Source of the DNA: Treponema sp.
GTDB taxonomy: Bacteria > Spirochaetota > Spirochaetia > Treponematales > Breznakiellaceae
DNA length: 64,000 bases
Assembly (NCBI GenBank): GCA_031282065.1
Contig: JAITEL010000057.1
Coordinates: forward strand, 1 to 64,000
Direction: 5' to 3'
The translations under genes were made by a program, and so were the position numbers. Below, piece by piece: positions 25,278-33,979 of the stretch (its first letter is position 1; every line of letters starts with the position of its first letter). Below the pieces are notes generated by a model. That model saw only the letters and a list, made by a program, of their open reading frames with translations, was not told the origin of the DNA and searched no databases.

Positions 25278-27167
25278 TCAATAAATCCTTAAACTAAACT
25301 CCGTGGCAAGGCAGTCCCCCGGTTCAAGCACGAAGGGCCTGAGGGGCATGATACAGGTGGATTGGTACATCTGGTGCAAAACCCCGTGGATACGGCAGGG
25401 AGTACGGATAGGCAGGATCCAGGCGTCAAAAGCAAGGTCGGATTTCAAGGTGATACACACCTCGTTCTTGAGGTCTTCAAAGGTAATACACTCCGTATCG
25501 GTAATGAGCGTCCCTTCCGGGGCAAGGCCCCTGGTTCCGGCCTGGACCAGGTGTACAAAGAATTCCCCTTCTCCAGGGAAAGAAAGGTCTAGGCTGGGGA
25601 TACATATACCCGTTTCCCGGTCAGTCCCCCGGTTGATAAGCACATAGATTACCTTGAGGGTATCTTTTCGTATCTGATAGCGCTTCTCGATCTCTATATT
25701 CCCATAAGGGAGCCCCGGATGGACCGGAAGGCGAAAATGAACCTGCTCATGCTCCTTATCAAGACTCACCAGTTCAAAGGGCTCAGCCCCGCAATACCTA
25801 TGGGCAAAGTCAGGGGGTATGGCCGCAAGTCCTGTACGCATATTCTCAAAGCCTAAGGCAGGGGAAACCAGGTAATCTGCAAAACCGGTCCGCCTAAAGC
25901 CCGATGCAAAGGTATCCAGATAGTTCCAGACCTTGGGAAGATAATCCAACTCAAAGACCGCGGCCCCCTCAAGTTGTATATAGCAGTTGATACACCCATT
26001 GCGAAACAGATACTCCCCTTCCCCATCCAGATCAAAATCAAAATGCAAGACCGACGGGGTAAAACTGCCCTGTTCCCGGCTTATCTTCTCCGCCTCTAAG
26101 AGGGCTTTGTAGGCCGCCTTGCGTATCGAGTGCCGGCACACCCCGCCATAGACCCCGGGACAAAACGAGTCAAGCCCTTGGGCCTTCCACAGTTCCTCCC
26201 GGGCAATACGTTTTCGGGACTTATCCCCTCGAAGCTGGTTGATTAATACATGGGTAAACATCATCTTGGCATAGATGCGGTTTGCCTCTGGATAGTCGAT
26301 GAGCAGTTGCCGGACCGCAGGATCGGAGGCCCTTGCTTCGGATAAGGCCCCGGCTTCCTGGGAAGGGGGGAAGTATATCTTTTTTAAGCCCCGCAGCCCC
26401 TTAAAGAGTTTCCCGGGACTGGTAAAATCAATCCGGGACTCAAAAGAGGAGAGGTCTTCAAAAAACCGGTGAAACTTCAGCTCCGCTGCTTCTGAAGCGC
26501 CGTTTTCCCCAAAGATCTGTTCTGGAAACACACAGATACTCGAGCCGGCATCTCCCCGGTCGTGCTCAGCCACCCAGTCCGCCAGCACGAAAGATGCCCT
26601 CTTTTGGGCAAAGGCTTCTTGAAACCGGTTTGAAACCGGAAAAACGGTGATGAGCTTACCCTGGTCTTCGGTGATGCACGGACCAATGAGCTTTGGGGCT
26701 AGCCCGGCCAGGATAAACTGCCGCTCCTCCAAGAAGGTATAGCCCATCCCGCAGGTACTCAAGGTACCGACGATATGGGGTTCCCAGGCCAGGGCTGGGA
26801 GCCTGCACCCCTGGGGCCGCTTACCAAAATGCTTTCGTAAGTAGGTGGTCAGCATCTCAATCTGCCCTATTTTGTCTGAAAGGGGTATCAGGGACATCAG
26901 GGGTTCATAGAAACCGCCGCCGAGCAATTCGATCTGTTTTCGAGTAACCAAGTCTTCCAGGAGCATGAAGAATTCAGGATGGGCCTTCTCAAGCCAATGG
27001 AGCAAAACCCCGGAATAATGCAAGGTCGCCTGAATTTTAGGGTATTTGTATAAGGTTGAGACAAAAGGCTTTAAGTCCCGGTTATAGGCTGTTTCGAATT
27101 CATCATCCCCCACTCCATAGGGGATATGATAATGGGAACCCAAGATAAACCGCAATGTATGATCCAT
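25278..27167 (-). CDS. GH57-like protein lacking the catalytic nucleophile
   Basis: The 629 residues follow the 4-alpha-glucanotransferase/alpha-amylase GH57 layout: HYHIPYG near the start where active enzymes have HNHQP, LGGGFYEPLMS near residue 84, and RLPALAWEPHI near 122. In active enzymes the last reads WLxERVWEP, and the Glu of that motif is the nucleophile; here the position is Ala. No GDDGEKF-like acid motif is seen either (FPEQIFGENG stands in its place). Beta domains fill the C-terminal half. It is therefore probably a non-catalytic glucan-binding or regulatory relative, or has changed chemistry. It stands alone. Confidence 0.75.
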   Translation of the reverse strand: MDHTLRFILGSHYHIPYGVGDDEFETAYNRDLKPFVSTLYKYPKIQATLHYSGVLLHWLEKAHPEFFMLLEDLVTRKQIELLGGGFYEPLMSLIPLSDKIGQIEMLTTYLRKHFGKRPQGCRLPALAWEPHIVGTLSTCGMGYTFLEERQFILAGLAPKLIGPCITEDQGKLITVFPVSNRFQEAFAQKRASFVLADWVAEHDRGDAGSSICVFPEQIFGENGASEAAELKFHRFFEDLSSFESRIDFTSPGKLFKGLRGLKKIYFPPSQEAGALSEARASDPAVRQLLIDYPEANRIYAKMMFTHVLINQLRGDKSRKRIAREELWKAQGLDSFCPGVYGGVCRHSIRKAAYKALLEAEKISREQGSFTPSVLHFDFDLDGEGEYLFRNGCINCYIQLEGAAVFELDYLPKVWNYLDTFASGFRRTGFADYLVSPALGFENMRTGLAAIPPDFAHRYCGAEPFELVSLDKEHEQVHFRLPVHPGLPYGNIEIEKRYQIRKDTLKVIYVLINRGTDRETGICIPSLDLSFPGEGEFFVHLVQAGTRGLAPEGTLITDTECITFEDLKNEVCITLKSDLAFDAWILPIRTPCRIHGVLHQMYQSTCIMPLRPFVLEPGDCLATEFSLRIY

Positions 27168-27203
27168 ATTTTTATTTAGATTTCCTATTATTTGCTAGGT
27201 TTT

Positions 27204-27241
27204 CTGGAAAGGTCTCCAGATCTTCTGGAAAAGTCTCCAAG
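27204..27241. repeat. Two copies of a 21-bp hairpin unit
   Basis: CTGGAAA-like units start at 27204 and 27225. The first reads CTGGAAAGGTCTCCAG, with arms CTGGA and TCCAG. It lies in the 169-bp gap between the rnf genes and the GH57-like gene and looks like a minimal member of the intergenic arrays. Confidence 0.5.
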
Positions 27242-27336
27242 CTACAGGTACACCGGTATTTTTAACGGATCCGGCTTTTCAGATCAGTCCCGGAGAGCTC
27301 CCTTTAGAGTCTTCCCATAGGCATGCTCCCTTTTCC

Positions 27337-27909
27337 CTAGAATATCCCAGAGGCACTAAAAAAGATAAGCCCCAGAGCAGTAAAAAGCAAGGATAACAGC
27401 CCCAGGGAGATGAGCATCAAGGGGCGGCCTTGCATAAAGGAAGGAACCAGTTCCAGGGAAGAACGCTTACGAATCTCCGTGAGGAGCACCATGGAAAGCA
27501 AGGTTCCGAGAGAAAAACCTAATGACAGGATGAGGGCTTCAATAAGGGTCCGGGCGATATGCAGAGTCATCATCAGGGAACTTAACACCAAGCCGTCATA
27601 CGCGGTAGCAGGGTTGAACCTTTGGTATTCCGGCACCAGAGCAGGGAATAAACGGATACAGAGCGCCTCAAGGCCCATACAGGCCAAAGCGCTCAGGGGA
27701 AAGAGCAGGGCATATTCCAGGTAACCAAAGGATAAAAAGCCCAAACCATAGGAGGCAAGCATCCACAGGAGCAACACCGATACAAAGAGCACGCCCACTT
27801 GAAACAGCCCTATAGACTGGTCCTGCTCTTCCGTGATGTTCCCTATGCCCAAGGCGCTGTGCAGTATCAGATTCAACGTAAACCCGGAAAAGATAAGCAG
27901 GCCCAGCAT
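27337..27909 (-). CDS. rnfA: Rnf complex membrane subunit A, divergent
   Basis: An integral membrane subunit of the ion-translocating ferredoxin:NAD+ oxidoreductase. I start at ATG 27909 (AAAGGAG upstream, 2 bp after the rnfE stop), giving 190 residues, the normal RnfA length, with about six helices. Family members have conserved membrane cysteines in LG(L/I)C and NC(A)-type motifs that bind an iron-sulfur cluster shared with RnfE. Here the first reads ALGIGNI with no Cys, while the second retains one (ALACMGLEAL). Last gene of the cluster; no rnfB follows. Confidence 0.8.
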   Translation of the reverse strand: MLGLLIFSGFTLNLILHSALGIGNITEEQDQSIGLFQVGVLFVSVLLLWMLASYGLGFLSFGYLEYALLFPLSALACMGLEALCIRLFPALVPEYQRFNPATAYDGLVLSSLMMTLHIARTLIEALILSLGFSLGTLLSMVLLTEIRKRSSLELVPSFMQGRPLMLISLGLLSLLFTALGLIFFSASGIF

Positions 27910-27910
27910 A

Positions 27911-28546
27911 TCAGAGCTCCTTTTGGATAGAGGGTTTTCTAAGCTGGCGGAATAAGGCCACCCCATAGCCCAACAGGAGTAAGCCCCCTCCAGCACTTGA
28001 AAGGAGCCGAATCGGGAATAAAGATGTGCTGTCCTTCTCCTTAAATAGTTCAAGCATCCCTGGACCCTCTCTCACAGGGACTGAGAGGCTCATAAAGCCC
28101 AGAGGTTCCCGGATGAGGGCAAAGGCGATGATAAGCAGCCCCAGGAGCGCGGCATCAAGCAGGGTTTTCAGTAAGGCCTCTTCCAAGGTCTGGGAATCAA
28201 GATGGGTAAAAAGTTCAGAACCCATGCAATAGACAGGACACAGGAGAATGATAAAGGCGCTTCCCAGGGCAAGGAGGGGACTCATAAGCCACAGGACCAA
28301 CAGGAAAAGGCTTCCTATGAGGCTTGATAAAAAAAGGAGTATCACCCTGATGCCCCGTTTCGGCAGAATCGGCTTTGCCACAAACGCGCTCAACACGGTA
28401 AAACCGTAGACCCACAGAAGCGCTGCACAGGCAACCAGGGCAAAGGCAACCCGGCTTGAGGCGATGATCAAAAGGCCTCCTCCTGCCAACGTGGAGAGGG
28501 GGGCACAGGAATTGCCCAATATATAGGTTTGAAACCGTTTATTCAT
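27911..28546 (-). CDS. rnfE: Rnf complex membrane subunit E
   Basis: A 211-residue polytopic membrane protein, partner of RnfA. It keeps cysteines at the expected places (GNSCAPLS near residue 13, LLCPVYCMGSELF near 110), consistent with the intramembrane cluster. Its ATG overlaps the rnfG stop. The remainder is hydrophobic, with about six helices. Identity is inferred from length, topology and place in the cluster more than from strong motifs. Confidence 0.8.
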   Translation of the reverse strand: MNKRFQTYILGNSCAPLSTLAGGGLLIIASSRVAFALVACAALLWVYGFTVLSAFVAKPILPKRGIRVILLFLSSLIGSLFLLVLWLMSPLLALGSAFIILLCPVYCMGSELFTHLDSQTLEEALLKTLLDAALLGLLIIAFALIREPLGFMSLSVPVREGPGMLELFKEKDSTSLFPIRLLSSAGGGLLLLGYGVALFRQLRKPSIQKEL

Positions 28547-29061
28547 TACCGTGCTGCTCCTGTTGGTGCTAGGGATGAGGGGCTTTCTATGCGCTGGATA
28601 TAGATGTTAATGAGTCCTGGGGGGATCTGCTTCAAGGTCTGTTCCGGGTGGCTGGTTAAGGGGAGGATGGTACCATCCACCACCTTACCGGTACCTGAAG
28701 AAACCACTGCCATACAGGGAATGAAGATGCCATTGCTCATCAGGGAAAATACCAGAACCCGGTCTTGCGAACCCGTGAGGGTATACCAGTTTCCCCAGGG
28801 GATGTGCCCCCAGGACAGCGGCTGCTGGATGAGGTCATCCAAACGCCGGGAATCTTGGGCGGTTTCAAGGACTTGGTTGACGGTCTGCCGTAACACCCTG
28901 GTCCGCTGGGACTGGGTAAAAAACCACAAGCCCCATCCCACAAGGAGGATCCCCAGGATCCATGCCATGAAGAAACATCGCTCTTTAAGGGTATCCTGGG
29001 TTCTAAACCAAGAGCGTTCCGATTGCTTCTTACCGTATTGGGACTCATCCTCATGCCTCAT
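28546..29061 (-). CDS. rnfG: RnfG-like subunit without the flavin-attachment motif
   Basis: A 171-residue protein with one N-terminal membrane helix (about 33-50) and a periplasmic domain, the RnfG layout, encoded between rnfD and rnfE as in other clusters. RnfG normally ends in an FMN domain whose S/T-G-A-T motif carries covalent FMN on the Thr. No such motif is present; the protein ends soon after IPPGLINIYIQRIE. The family's VGI-type strand survives as FIPCMAVVSSGTGKVVDG. Either electron flow here bypasses the RnfG flavin or this is a vestigial subunit. Confidence 0.65.
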   Translation of the reverse strand: MRHEDESQYGKKQSERSWFRTQDTLKERCFFMAWILGILLVGWGLWFFTQSQRTRVLRQTVNQVLETAQDSRRLDDLIQQPLSWGHIPWGNWYTLTGSQDRVLVFSLMSNGIFIPCMAVVSSGTGKVVDGTILPLTSHPEQTLKQIPPGLINIYIQRIESPSSLAPTGAAR

Positions 29062-30137
29062 GGATTGCTCCGCTTTTCATAAAACCTCCGGCTTTCTATA
29101 TCCCGAATCAAGGGGACCAGGGCGTTGATCAGCGCTATGGCAAAGAAAGCACCATACGCCTCTAAGCCGTAATAGCGGAATATAAAGGTGAAGCCCCCTG
29201 CTCCTACTGCCGTAAGCAAGGCTCCCCAGGATGACTTCGGCCCGGTGGCAGGATCGGCAATCAATAAGAAGGCCGCTACCAGGGTACCTCCTGAAAAGAA
29301 ACCGAAAAATATATCTCCATTCCCCAGAGGACCTCCAAAAGGCAGGGCCCCAAACAGTCTAATGAGCAGACCATACACCAGCAAGTAGACCCCAGGCACC
29401 CAGGACCGGCTTACCTGGGAAGCGGTAATGATGATGGTTCCCAGAAGCAAGGCAAAAACACCCCGGTCTGCGATAATTCCCATTCCTGAAGCATTAAAAA
29501 ACTCGATATACCCTTCGGGTAATGCCGAGCCGGTAATGGAAAAAATCCGGCTGTTCAGGAAGGACTGGATCATCCGTTCAAGAGAAGCTAGGGGAGAGGA
29601 GAAATAACCAGCCCCCGCCTGGTTGAGGATCTCTATAGGAGAACCGCTAGGGTCCACAAGACCCTGACGTATCCCTGCGGATACGGTGGCCAAGGGGGAC
29701 AGTTCCAAGGCCTTCGTAAAAATCTCAGGCCAGGAACACCGGATAAAAAGCCAGCCTCCTATGGCAGGATTCATCCAGTTGGATCCGAGGCCGCCAAAAC
29801 TATGCTTCACCACTGCCATAGCAAATATCCCACCCAGGAGCGCGTAGATGGGATGGATGTTATTCGGCAAGAGGAGCACCAGTACCAGGGCCGAGGCAAT
29901 GGAACTCCCATCCCGGACCATTCCCGCCTTTGCGGTTCTGAAATAAAAGAGAAATTCCGTAAGGACCGCTGCCAGAACCGTGCTCAGGGCGATGAGTAAG
30001 GATGCAAAAGAATCGCTTAGAGAAGACTGGAAAATAGCCAAACCCGCACATAAACTGACCAGCCACATCCGTCCTGTGGTAGGACGGGAGAGATGTATCT
30101 GGGCCCGTTGATACCATAAGATTTCTTTTTCCGCCAT
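29058..30137 (-). CDS. rnfD: Rnf complex membrane subunit D
   Basis: A 359-residue NqrB/RnfD-family membrane protein. Typical features are HLSRPTTGRMWLVSLCAGLA at the start, LLPNNIHPIYALLGGIFAM in the middle, HSFGGLGSNWMNPAIGGWLF, and near the end ADPATGPKSSWGALLTAVG. RnfD proteins usually carry FMN on a Thr in S/T-G-A-T in the loop after the MNPA segment; I see no such motif (that loop reads SPLATVSAGIRQGL). It overlaps rnfG by 4 bp and starts 1 bp before the rnfC stop region. Confidence 0.88.
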   Translation of the reverse strand: MAEKEILWYQRAQIHLSRPTTGRMWLVSLCAGLAIFQSSLSDSFASLLIALSTVLAAVLTEFLFYFRTAKAGMVRDGSSIASALVLVLLLPNNIHPIYALLGGIFAMAVVKHSFGGLGSNWMNPAIGGWLFIRCSWPEIFTKALELSPLATVSAGIRQGLVDPSGSPIEILNQAGAGYFSSPLASLERMIQSFLNSRIFSITGSALPEGYIEFFNASGMGIIADRGVFALLLGTIIITASQVSRSWVPGVYLLVYGLLIRLFGALPFGGPLGNGDIFFGFFSGGTLVAAFLLIADPATGPKSSWGALLTAVGAGGFTFIFRYYGLEAYGAFFAIALINALVPLIRDIESRRFYEKRSNP

Positions 30138-31472
30138 TCAATGCTCCCCAAGGGCGGCGTTTACGATGGCAGTACTCAGGGAAAACCGTGAAGGACACAC
30201 CAGATCGCAGCAGCCGCAGCCGTGACATTCCCCAAACCGCGCACTGTGTTGTTCCTGCTTTTGCTTAAAGAACACAAGACCTTTGAATAAAGCTTCCGGA
30301 TCCAAACCAACGGGGCACACGGCCCGACAGGATCCGCAGCCGATACAGCTCCGCACCACCGTACCGCCGGTCTGTTTGGCCAAGAGGGCGCCCAGGGCAT
30401 AGCTTGTTTTAATCACCGGTTCATCCAGGTTCTTTTCAAAGACCCTTCTGCCTGAAAGGGGAGAACCCAGGATGATCCGCTGGGGTTCACCGGTAAAGCC
30501 CCCGCATTCAGCAAAAAGATCCCCTATCCTGGTCCCTATCCTCACCTTCATAACCTGGGGTTTCTTCACAGCGGAACCTCCTACTGCCACATAGCGATCC
30601 AGAATAGGCCGGTGTAAAACCAGGGCATCCCGAACCGCTGCCAAGGTAGCAGGCCCTTGGATGAGCAGGGACCCTAAGGCAGGCTCTACAGGGCCATCCT
30701 GTTTCCCCCTTCGCCTTTCATAGGCCCGTAAGGCCAGTTCCAATTCCCGGGGGTTTCTCTGGGGATAGCGGGAACTGACCAGCACCAACGATGCGGGTAT
30801 ATCATAGGCTTGGGCTTCTGCCAGCAACCGAGTTCCCACATCCTTTTCCTGGGCAGAAACCGCATAGACTATATGGCTTACCCCACATGCCCGGCCCAGA
30901 ATACTGCTGCCTTCCGCCACTGCCGCGGCCCGTTCCCGGCATAGCACATAATCCGCCACCAGCCAGGGGTCATCAAAGACACAGCGGACCACCAGGGTTA
31001 TGGGCTGAGAGACGGTGGCTAAAGAGGCAAACAGATCCCCTAAGGGGCGACCTGGACCTTCCATCTCCACAATACCATATTCGACAATGCACTGCTGGAG
31101 TTCCTTAGGTTCTAGGCCTTCCCAAGAAAACCGCTCTTCCGGTTTTCCCAGTTGCTCAAAACTCCCCTTAAGGCGTATGACCAGGCCCTCATTGGTAAGG
31201 CCCTCGGCCATTTTCCAGGAAACCATCCGAAGCACCTGACCGGGAACCGTGGCATGAATATGGGCGGACCCGGGGCCTTGTGCAAGACCTATGAGCATAC
31301 CCTCCCGAACAGAGGAGCCCCCTGAGACCAGGGGCAGCGCCTTGGATCCTGAATGCTGTACCAGGGGTAGAACCGAAAGCACCGGAAGAAAGGCCACCAC
31401 GCTCTCCGCGGGAGGAGGCGCGGTGGGGTCTGTAAAGTGTATCCCCCCCTGGGGAAATGAATATACATTCAT
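30138..31472 (-). CDS. rnfC: Rnf complex iron-sulfur/flavin subunit C
   Basis: A membrane-associated NADH-side subunit of 444 residues. The N-terminal domain has GGIHFTDPTAPPP and a barrel-sandwich segment (HIHATVPGQVLRMV); a central NADH/FMN region follows with VRCVFDDPWLVADY. Two [4Fe-4S] motifs, CIGCGSCRAVCPVG near 373 and CHGCGCCDLVCPS near 415, complete it. It is second in the leftward cluster after a 520-residue membrane protein, overlapping it by 4 bp. Confidence 0.93.
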   Translation of the reverse strand: MNVYSFPQGGIHFTDPTAPPPAESVVAFLPVLSVLPLVQHSGSKALPLVSGGSSVREGMLIGLAQGPGSAHIHATVPGQVLRMVSWKMAEGLTNEGLVIRLKGSFEQLGKPEERFSWEGLEPKELQQCIVEYGIVEMEGPGRPLGDLFASLATVSQPITLVVRCVFDDPWLVADYVLCRERAAAVAEGSSILGRACGVSHIVYAVSAQEKDVGTRLLAEAQAYDIPASLVLVSSRYPQRNPRELELALRAYERRRGKQDGPVEPALGSLLIQGPATLAAVRDALVLHRPILDRYVAVGGSAVKKPQVMKVRIGTRIGDLFAECGGFTGEPQRIILGSPLSGRRVFEKNLDEPVIKTSYALGALLAKQTGGTVVRSCIGCGSCRAVCPVGLDPEALFKGLVFFKQKQEQHSARFGECHGCGCCDLVCPSRFSLSTAIVNAALGEH

Positions 31473-33031
31473 GCGGCTATCCGTTTTTCATTATATACCA
31501 TGCTCTGTTTCTTTTTTCCAGTCTGTTTAAACCAGCTCAGAACCCTGCCATACCGGCCCGAAGCCATAAGCAGTAACAGAAACCCTATCATATTCAGGGA
31601 AGTAAAGGTCAGCATCCTCATGCGGCTGGGTTCCCTTCCTTCAGTATGCCTGAAACCCTCAAGAAATGCTATGAGGTCTTGCAAGGGGAAGGGAGGAATC
31701 ACCTGCTCATCATACGGGGAAAGGGTCTGCTCATAGCCTCCTTGTCCGGCGATGAGCCCGTCTTCCCCTAAGCGGTACTGTCTATACGTCAAGCCCGGCC
31801 TATCCCCTAAAGGAGAACCGGACAAGTCCTGAGCGCTTCCCAGGGGCATCAAAGAAAAAGAAGCCTGATACCGGACATGGTTTTCATAGGCCCCTGCATC
31901 AATGAAATACCGGGGGTCCGCGATACACCCCGGATCATGATAGGCATGCAGTCCTTCATAGAGCCAGGGCCCATAGAGGGCGGCCAGGGAAACCAGGGCA
32001 AAGGGAAGGATGGTCCGGTTAATCGGTCTCCCCTGGGTGAACTCCATGATCCTAACCGGCACAAACCGTATATGATTCTGGGCTTTCCCCCGGCTTGCTT
32101 CAAGCCAGAGGAGCACCCAAAGCAGAAGCCCGGAACATGCCAAGGCCGCGATTCCCACCAGGGCCAGGCTTTTCCCGGAGGGCCCTACCGTACTTCCTTC
32201 AGGGAGGGACCGGGCATACAAGATACCAAAGAGCCCTAAAAAGAGCAGCACCCCGGTCAAAGGAAGTGCCCATAGGGGGTAGGCCTTAAGGCGGTTCTTG
32301 GCAGACTTCTTGCCTGGGGTATGATCCTGTCGGTATCGGTGGGCACTCCAGCGCTTTCGCAGCGGTTCGGTACCTATGCCCACCAACACCACCAGGGCCG
32401 CCGCCAGGGCAAGTCCTGGCGGCCCGGCAAATACCAGGGCGCCCAGGGTCGGCAGCAGGGCCAAGATGAGCGGCGGATTATCGGAAAGCAGCATCGTGGC
32501 CCCTGCGGCGGCTGCAAAAAGGAGAAAATAAAACAGCAAAGGCTTCTCAGAGCCTAAAAAGGTGAGAGAAAAAGGGATTCCTTCCAAGACTGCGGCGAGG
32601 GATGCTTCAAAAGCCCGTATCCGCTGCTTATTAAGCCAAGGGTCTGAGAGGCGGGAGTCTCCTGAGAACGGGATAAAGCACAGCCGTTTCCCTTCGCGTA
32701 CAAAAAAGGCCCGCACTTTTTCCGCGTAGCCGTCATTGCGTGGATCAAAGGCTTCGACTCGCTCCTCGTAGGCATCCAGGGGAATCCGCTGTAAGGAACC
32801 AAAATCATCCAAAAACACCCATTGGGTAGATTCGGATAGAAACCCTTGGGTAAAGACCTCGGATGCAAGCAAATCTCCCACAAGCCGGTCCGGGTAGGAA
32901 GCGTCCAGCATAAGCACCGCATAGCCGCGGCTGCTTTCCAGAGGTATACGGCTTAAAACGACAGACAACATGAAAGCCCCAAGGCCCAGAGAGAGCAGGG
33001 ATGCTAGTAGCAGGGACTTTCCAAAGGACAT
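31469..33031 (-). CDS. Rnf-associated polytopic membrane protein of unknown function
   Basis: A 520-residue protein with an N-terminal helix (about 7-28), a periplasmic domain of about 120 residues, a block of membrane segments (about 160-220), more helices near 260-320 and 350-375, a second extracytoplasmic stretch and a last helix near 480-498. I recognise no domain. It is first in the leftward rnf operon and overlaps rnfC by 4 bp, so it is probably an accessory or lineage-specific part of the complex. Alternatively it could be an assembly factor. Confidence 0.65.
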   Translation of the reverse strand: MSFGKSLLLASLLSLGLGAFMLSVVLSRIPLESSRGYAVLMLDASYPDRLVGDLLASEVFTQGFLSESTQWVFLDDFGSLQRIPLDAYEERVEAFDPRNDGYAEKVRAFFVREGKRLCFIPFSGDSRLSDPWLNKQRIRAFEASLAAVLEGIPFSLTFLGSEKPLLFYFLLFAAAAGATMLLSDNPPLILALLPTLGALVFAGPPGLALAAALVVLVGIGTEPLRKRWSAHRYRQDHTPGKKSAKNRLKAYPLWALPLTGVLLFLGLFGILYARSLPEGSTVGPSGKSLALVGIAALACSGLLLWVLLWLEASRGKAQNHIRFVPVRIMEFTQGRPINRTILPFALVSLAALYGPWLYEGLHAYHDPGCIADPRYFIDAGAYENHVRYQASFSLMPLGSAQDLSGSPLGDRPGLTYRQYRLGEDGLIAGQGGYEQTLSPYDEQVIPPFPLQDLIAFLEGFRHTEGREPSRMRMLTFTSLNMIGFLLLLMASGRYGRVLSWFKQTGKKKQSMVYNEKRIAA

Positions 33032-33047
33032 GCGCGGCTACCCGGCC

Positions 33048-33536
33048 CTATAAACTCGCGTATGCCGCGGCAATGAAGATACCCAGAAATGCCCCCACCA
33101 CTACTTCCAGCGGCGCATGACCATGCACTTCTTTTACCGGATGATATTCCACATCCAGACGATCCGCCACGGTCCGTCCCAGCAGATTGAGCACCCTTGA
33201 TTGGATTCCTGAAGAGCGACGGACCCCCATAGCATCGCGCATAACAATAAGGGCAAACCACAAAGAGACGACAAACAGATTCGAGCCTATCCCTTCTTTA
33301 AAGGCGACCGATGTCGTTAAGGATGAAACCAATGCCGCGTGGCTTGAGGGCATGCCACCGGTACGCCAGACCATAATGGAGAGGATTTCCCGGGTATTTT
33401 TTTTACGGGTATTCAGCAAGACTATCACCGTCTTGATAAGCTGGGCGAAGAACCAGCTTGAAATGGAAGATAAAAAAATAAGATTTTCAAAAAAACTTTT
33501 TAGCGCTACCCCTCGTATAGACATGACTAAAGACAT
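33048..33536 (-). CDS. DUF212 divergent PAP2-family membrane protein
   Basis: A 162-residue membrane protein with the DUF212 signatures GGMPSSHAALVSSL (about 60-73), MRDAMGVRRSSG (about 97-108) and HAPLEVVVGAFLG (about 139-151). The motifs are remote versions of the acid-phosphatase/PAP2 active site, so a lipid phosphatase role is possible but unproven for the family. GGAAAG lies 8 nt before the ATG. It ends 16 bp before the Rnf-associated gene and may start that operon. Confidence 0.85.
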   Translation of the reverse strand: MSLVMSIRGVALKSFFENLIFLSSISSWFFAQLIKTVIVLLNTRKKNTREILSIMVWRTGGMPSSHAALVSSLTTSVAFKEGIGSNLFVVSLWFALIVMRDAMGVRRSSGIQSRVLNLLGRTVADRLDVEYHPVKEVHGHAPLEVVVGAFLGIFIAAAYASL

Positions 33537-33796
33537 TATTTAACTTTCCATTAGGGAAGGGCTTTTGTCAAGACGCCGAGTTGAGAGGGTCTTACGCCGC
33601 AATAGCAATGTCCCCATCCCTCATGCGGCACAGGGATCCCTTCACCTGCGCCAGCATCGAAATCCCGGCAAGCCCTGCCTCTGTTACCAGAGGCCGCTGC
33701 TCCACTCTGGGGCTTCAAAATGAGCCCTTTTCCAAGCCCCCTACTGGCCCTCCCTGGGGCTATATCCTCATCATCAATAGCGTAGTTTGCTGAAAA
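33537..33796. other. Intergenic stretch with a possible gene remnant
   Basis: On the minus strand a short frame at about 33598-33714 reads PLVTEAGLAGISMLAQVKGS then LCRMRDGDIAIAA and stops, which looks coding-like but has no proper start. It may be a decayed gene end. Nothing else is recognisable before the repeat array. Confidence 0.2.
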
Positions 33797-33897
33797 ATCA
33801 CCAAGAGATTTTGGAAAATCGTCAAGAGATTTTGGAAAAAACATCAAGAGATTTTGGAAAAACATCAAGAGATTTTTTTAAATCTCTTGGTGATTGT
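33797..33897. repeat. Tandem array of a 21-22-bp unit ending in an inverted copy
   Basis: CAAGAGATTTTGGAAAA-like units start at 33802, 33823, 33845 and 33866. The final copy runs into its own complement (AAGAGATTT then AAATCTCTTGGTGA near 33868-33892), so the array ends in a strong hairpin and the last arm is also complementary to the first unit (TCACCAAGAGATTT). It lies upstream of ravA in a divergent gap. Confidence 0.85.
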
Positions 33898-33943
33898 ATA
33901 CTGGCGAAAGGGTGCTTTGGGGAGAGCCCGCCTGGGGGAACCA

Positions 33944-33972
33944 TAGACAGCCCTTAGGCCGCAGGATATGCT
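33944..33972 (+). promoter_or_regulatory. Promoter directly abutting ravA
   Basis: TAGACA at 33944-33949, 17 nt, TATGCT at 33967-33972, then 7 nt to ATG 33980. No ribosome site fits in between, so the transcript is probably leaderless. Confidence 0.55.
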
Positions 33973-33979
33973 TTGACCT

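Noticed and set aside
33551-33868. Leftward frame with in-frame FPKSL repeats
   Set aside because: The repeats come from the 21-22-bp DNA array, there is no ribosome site and no family resemblance.
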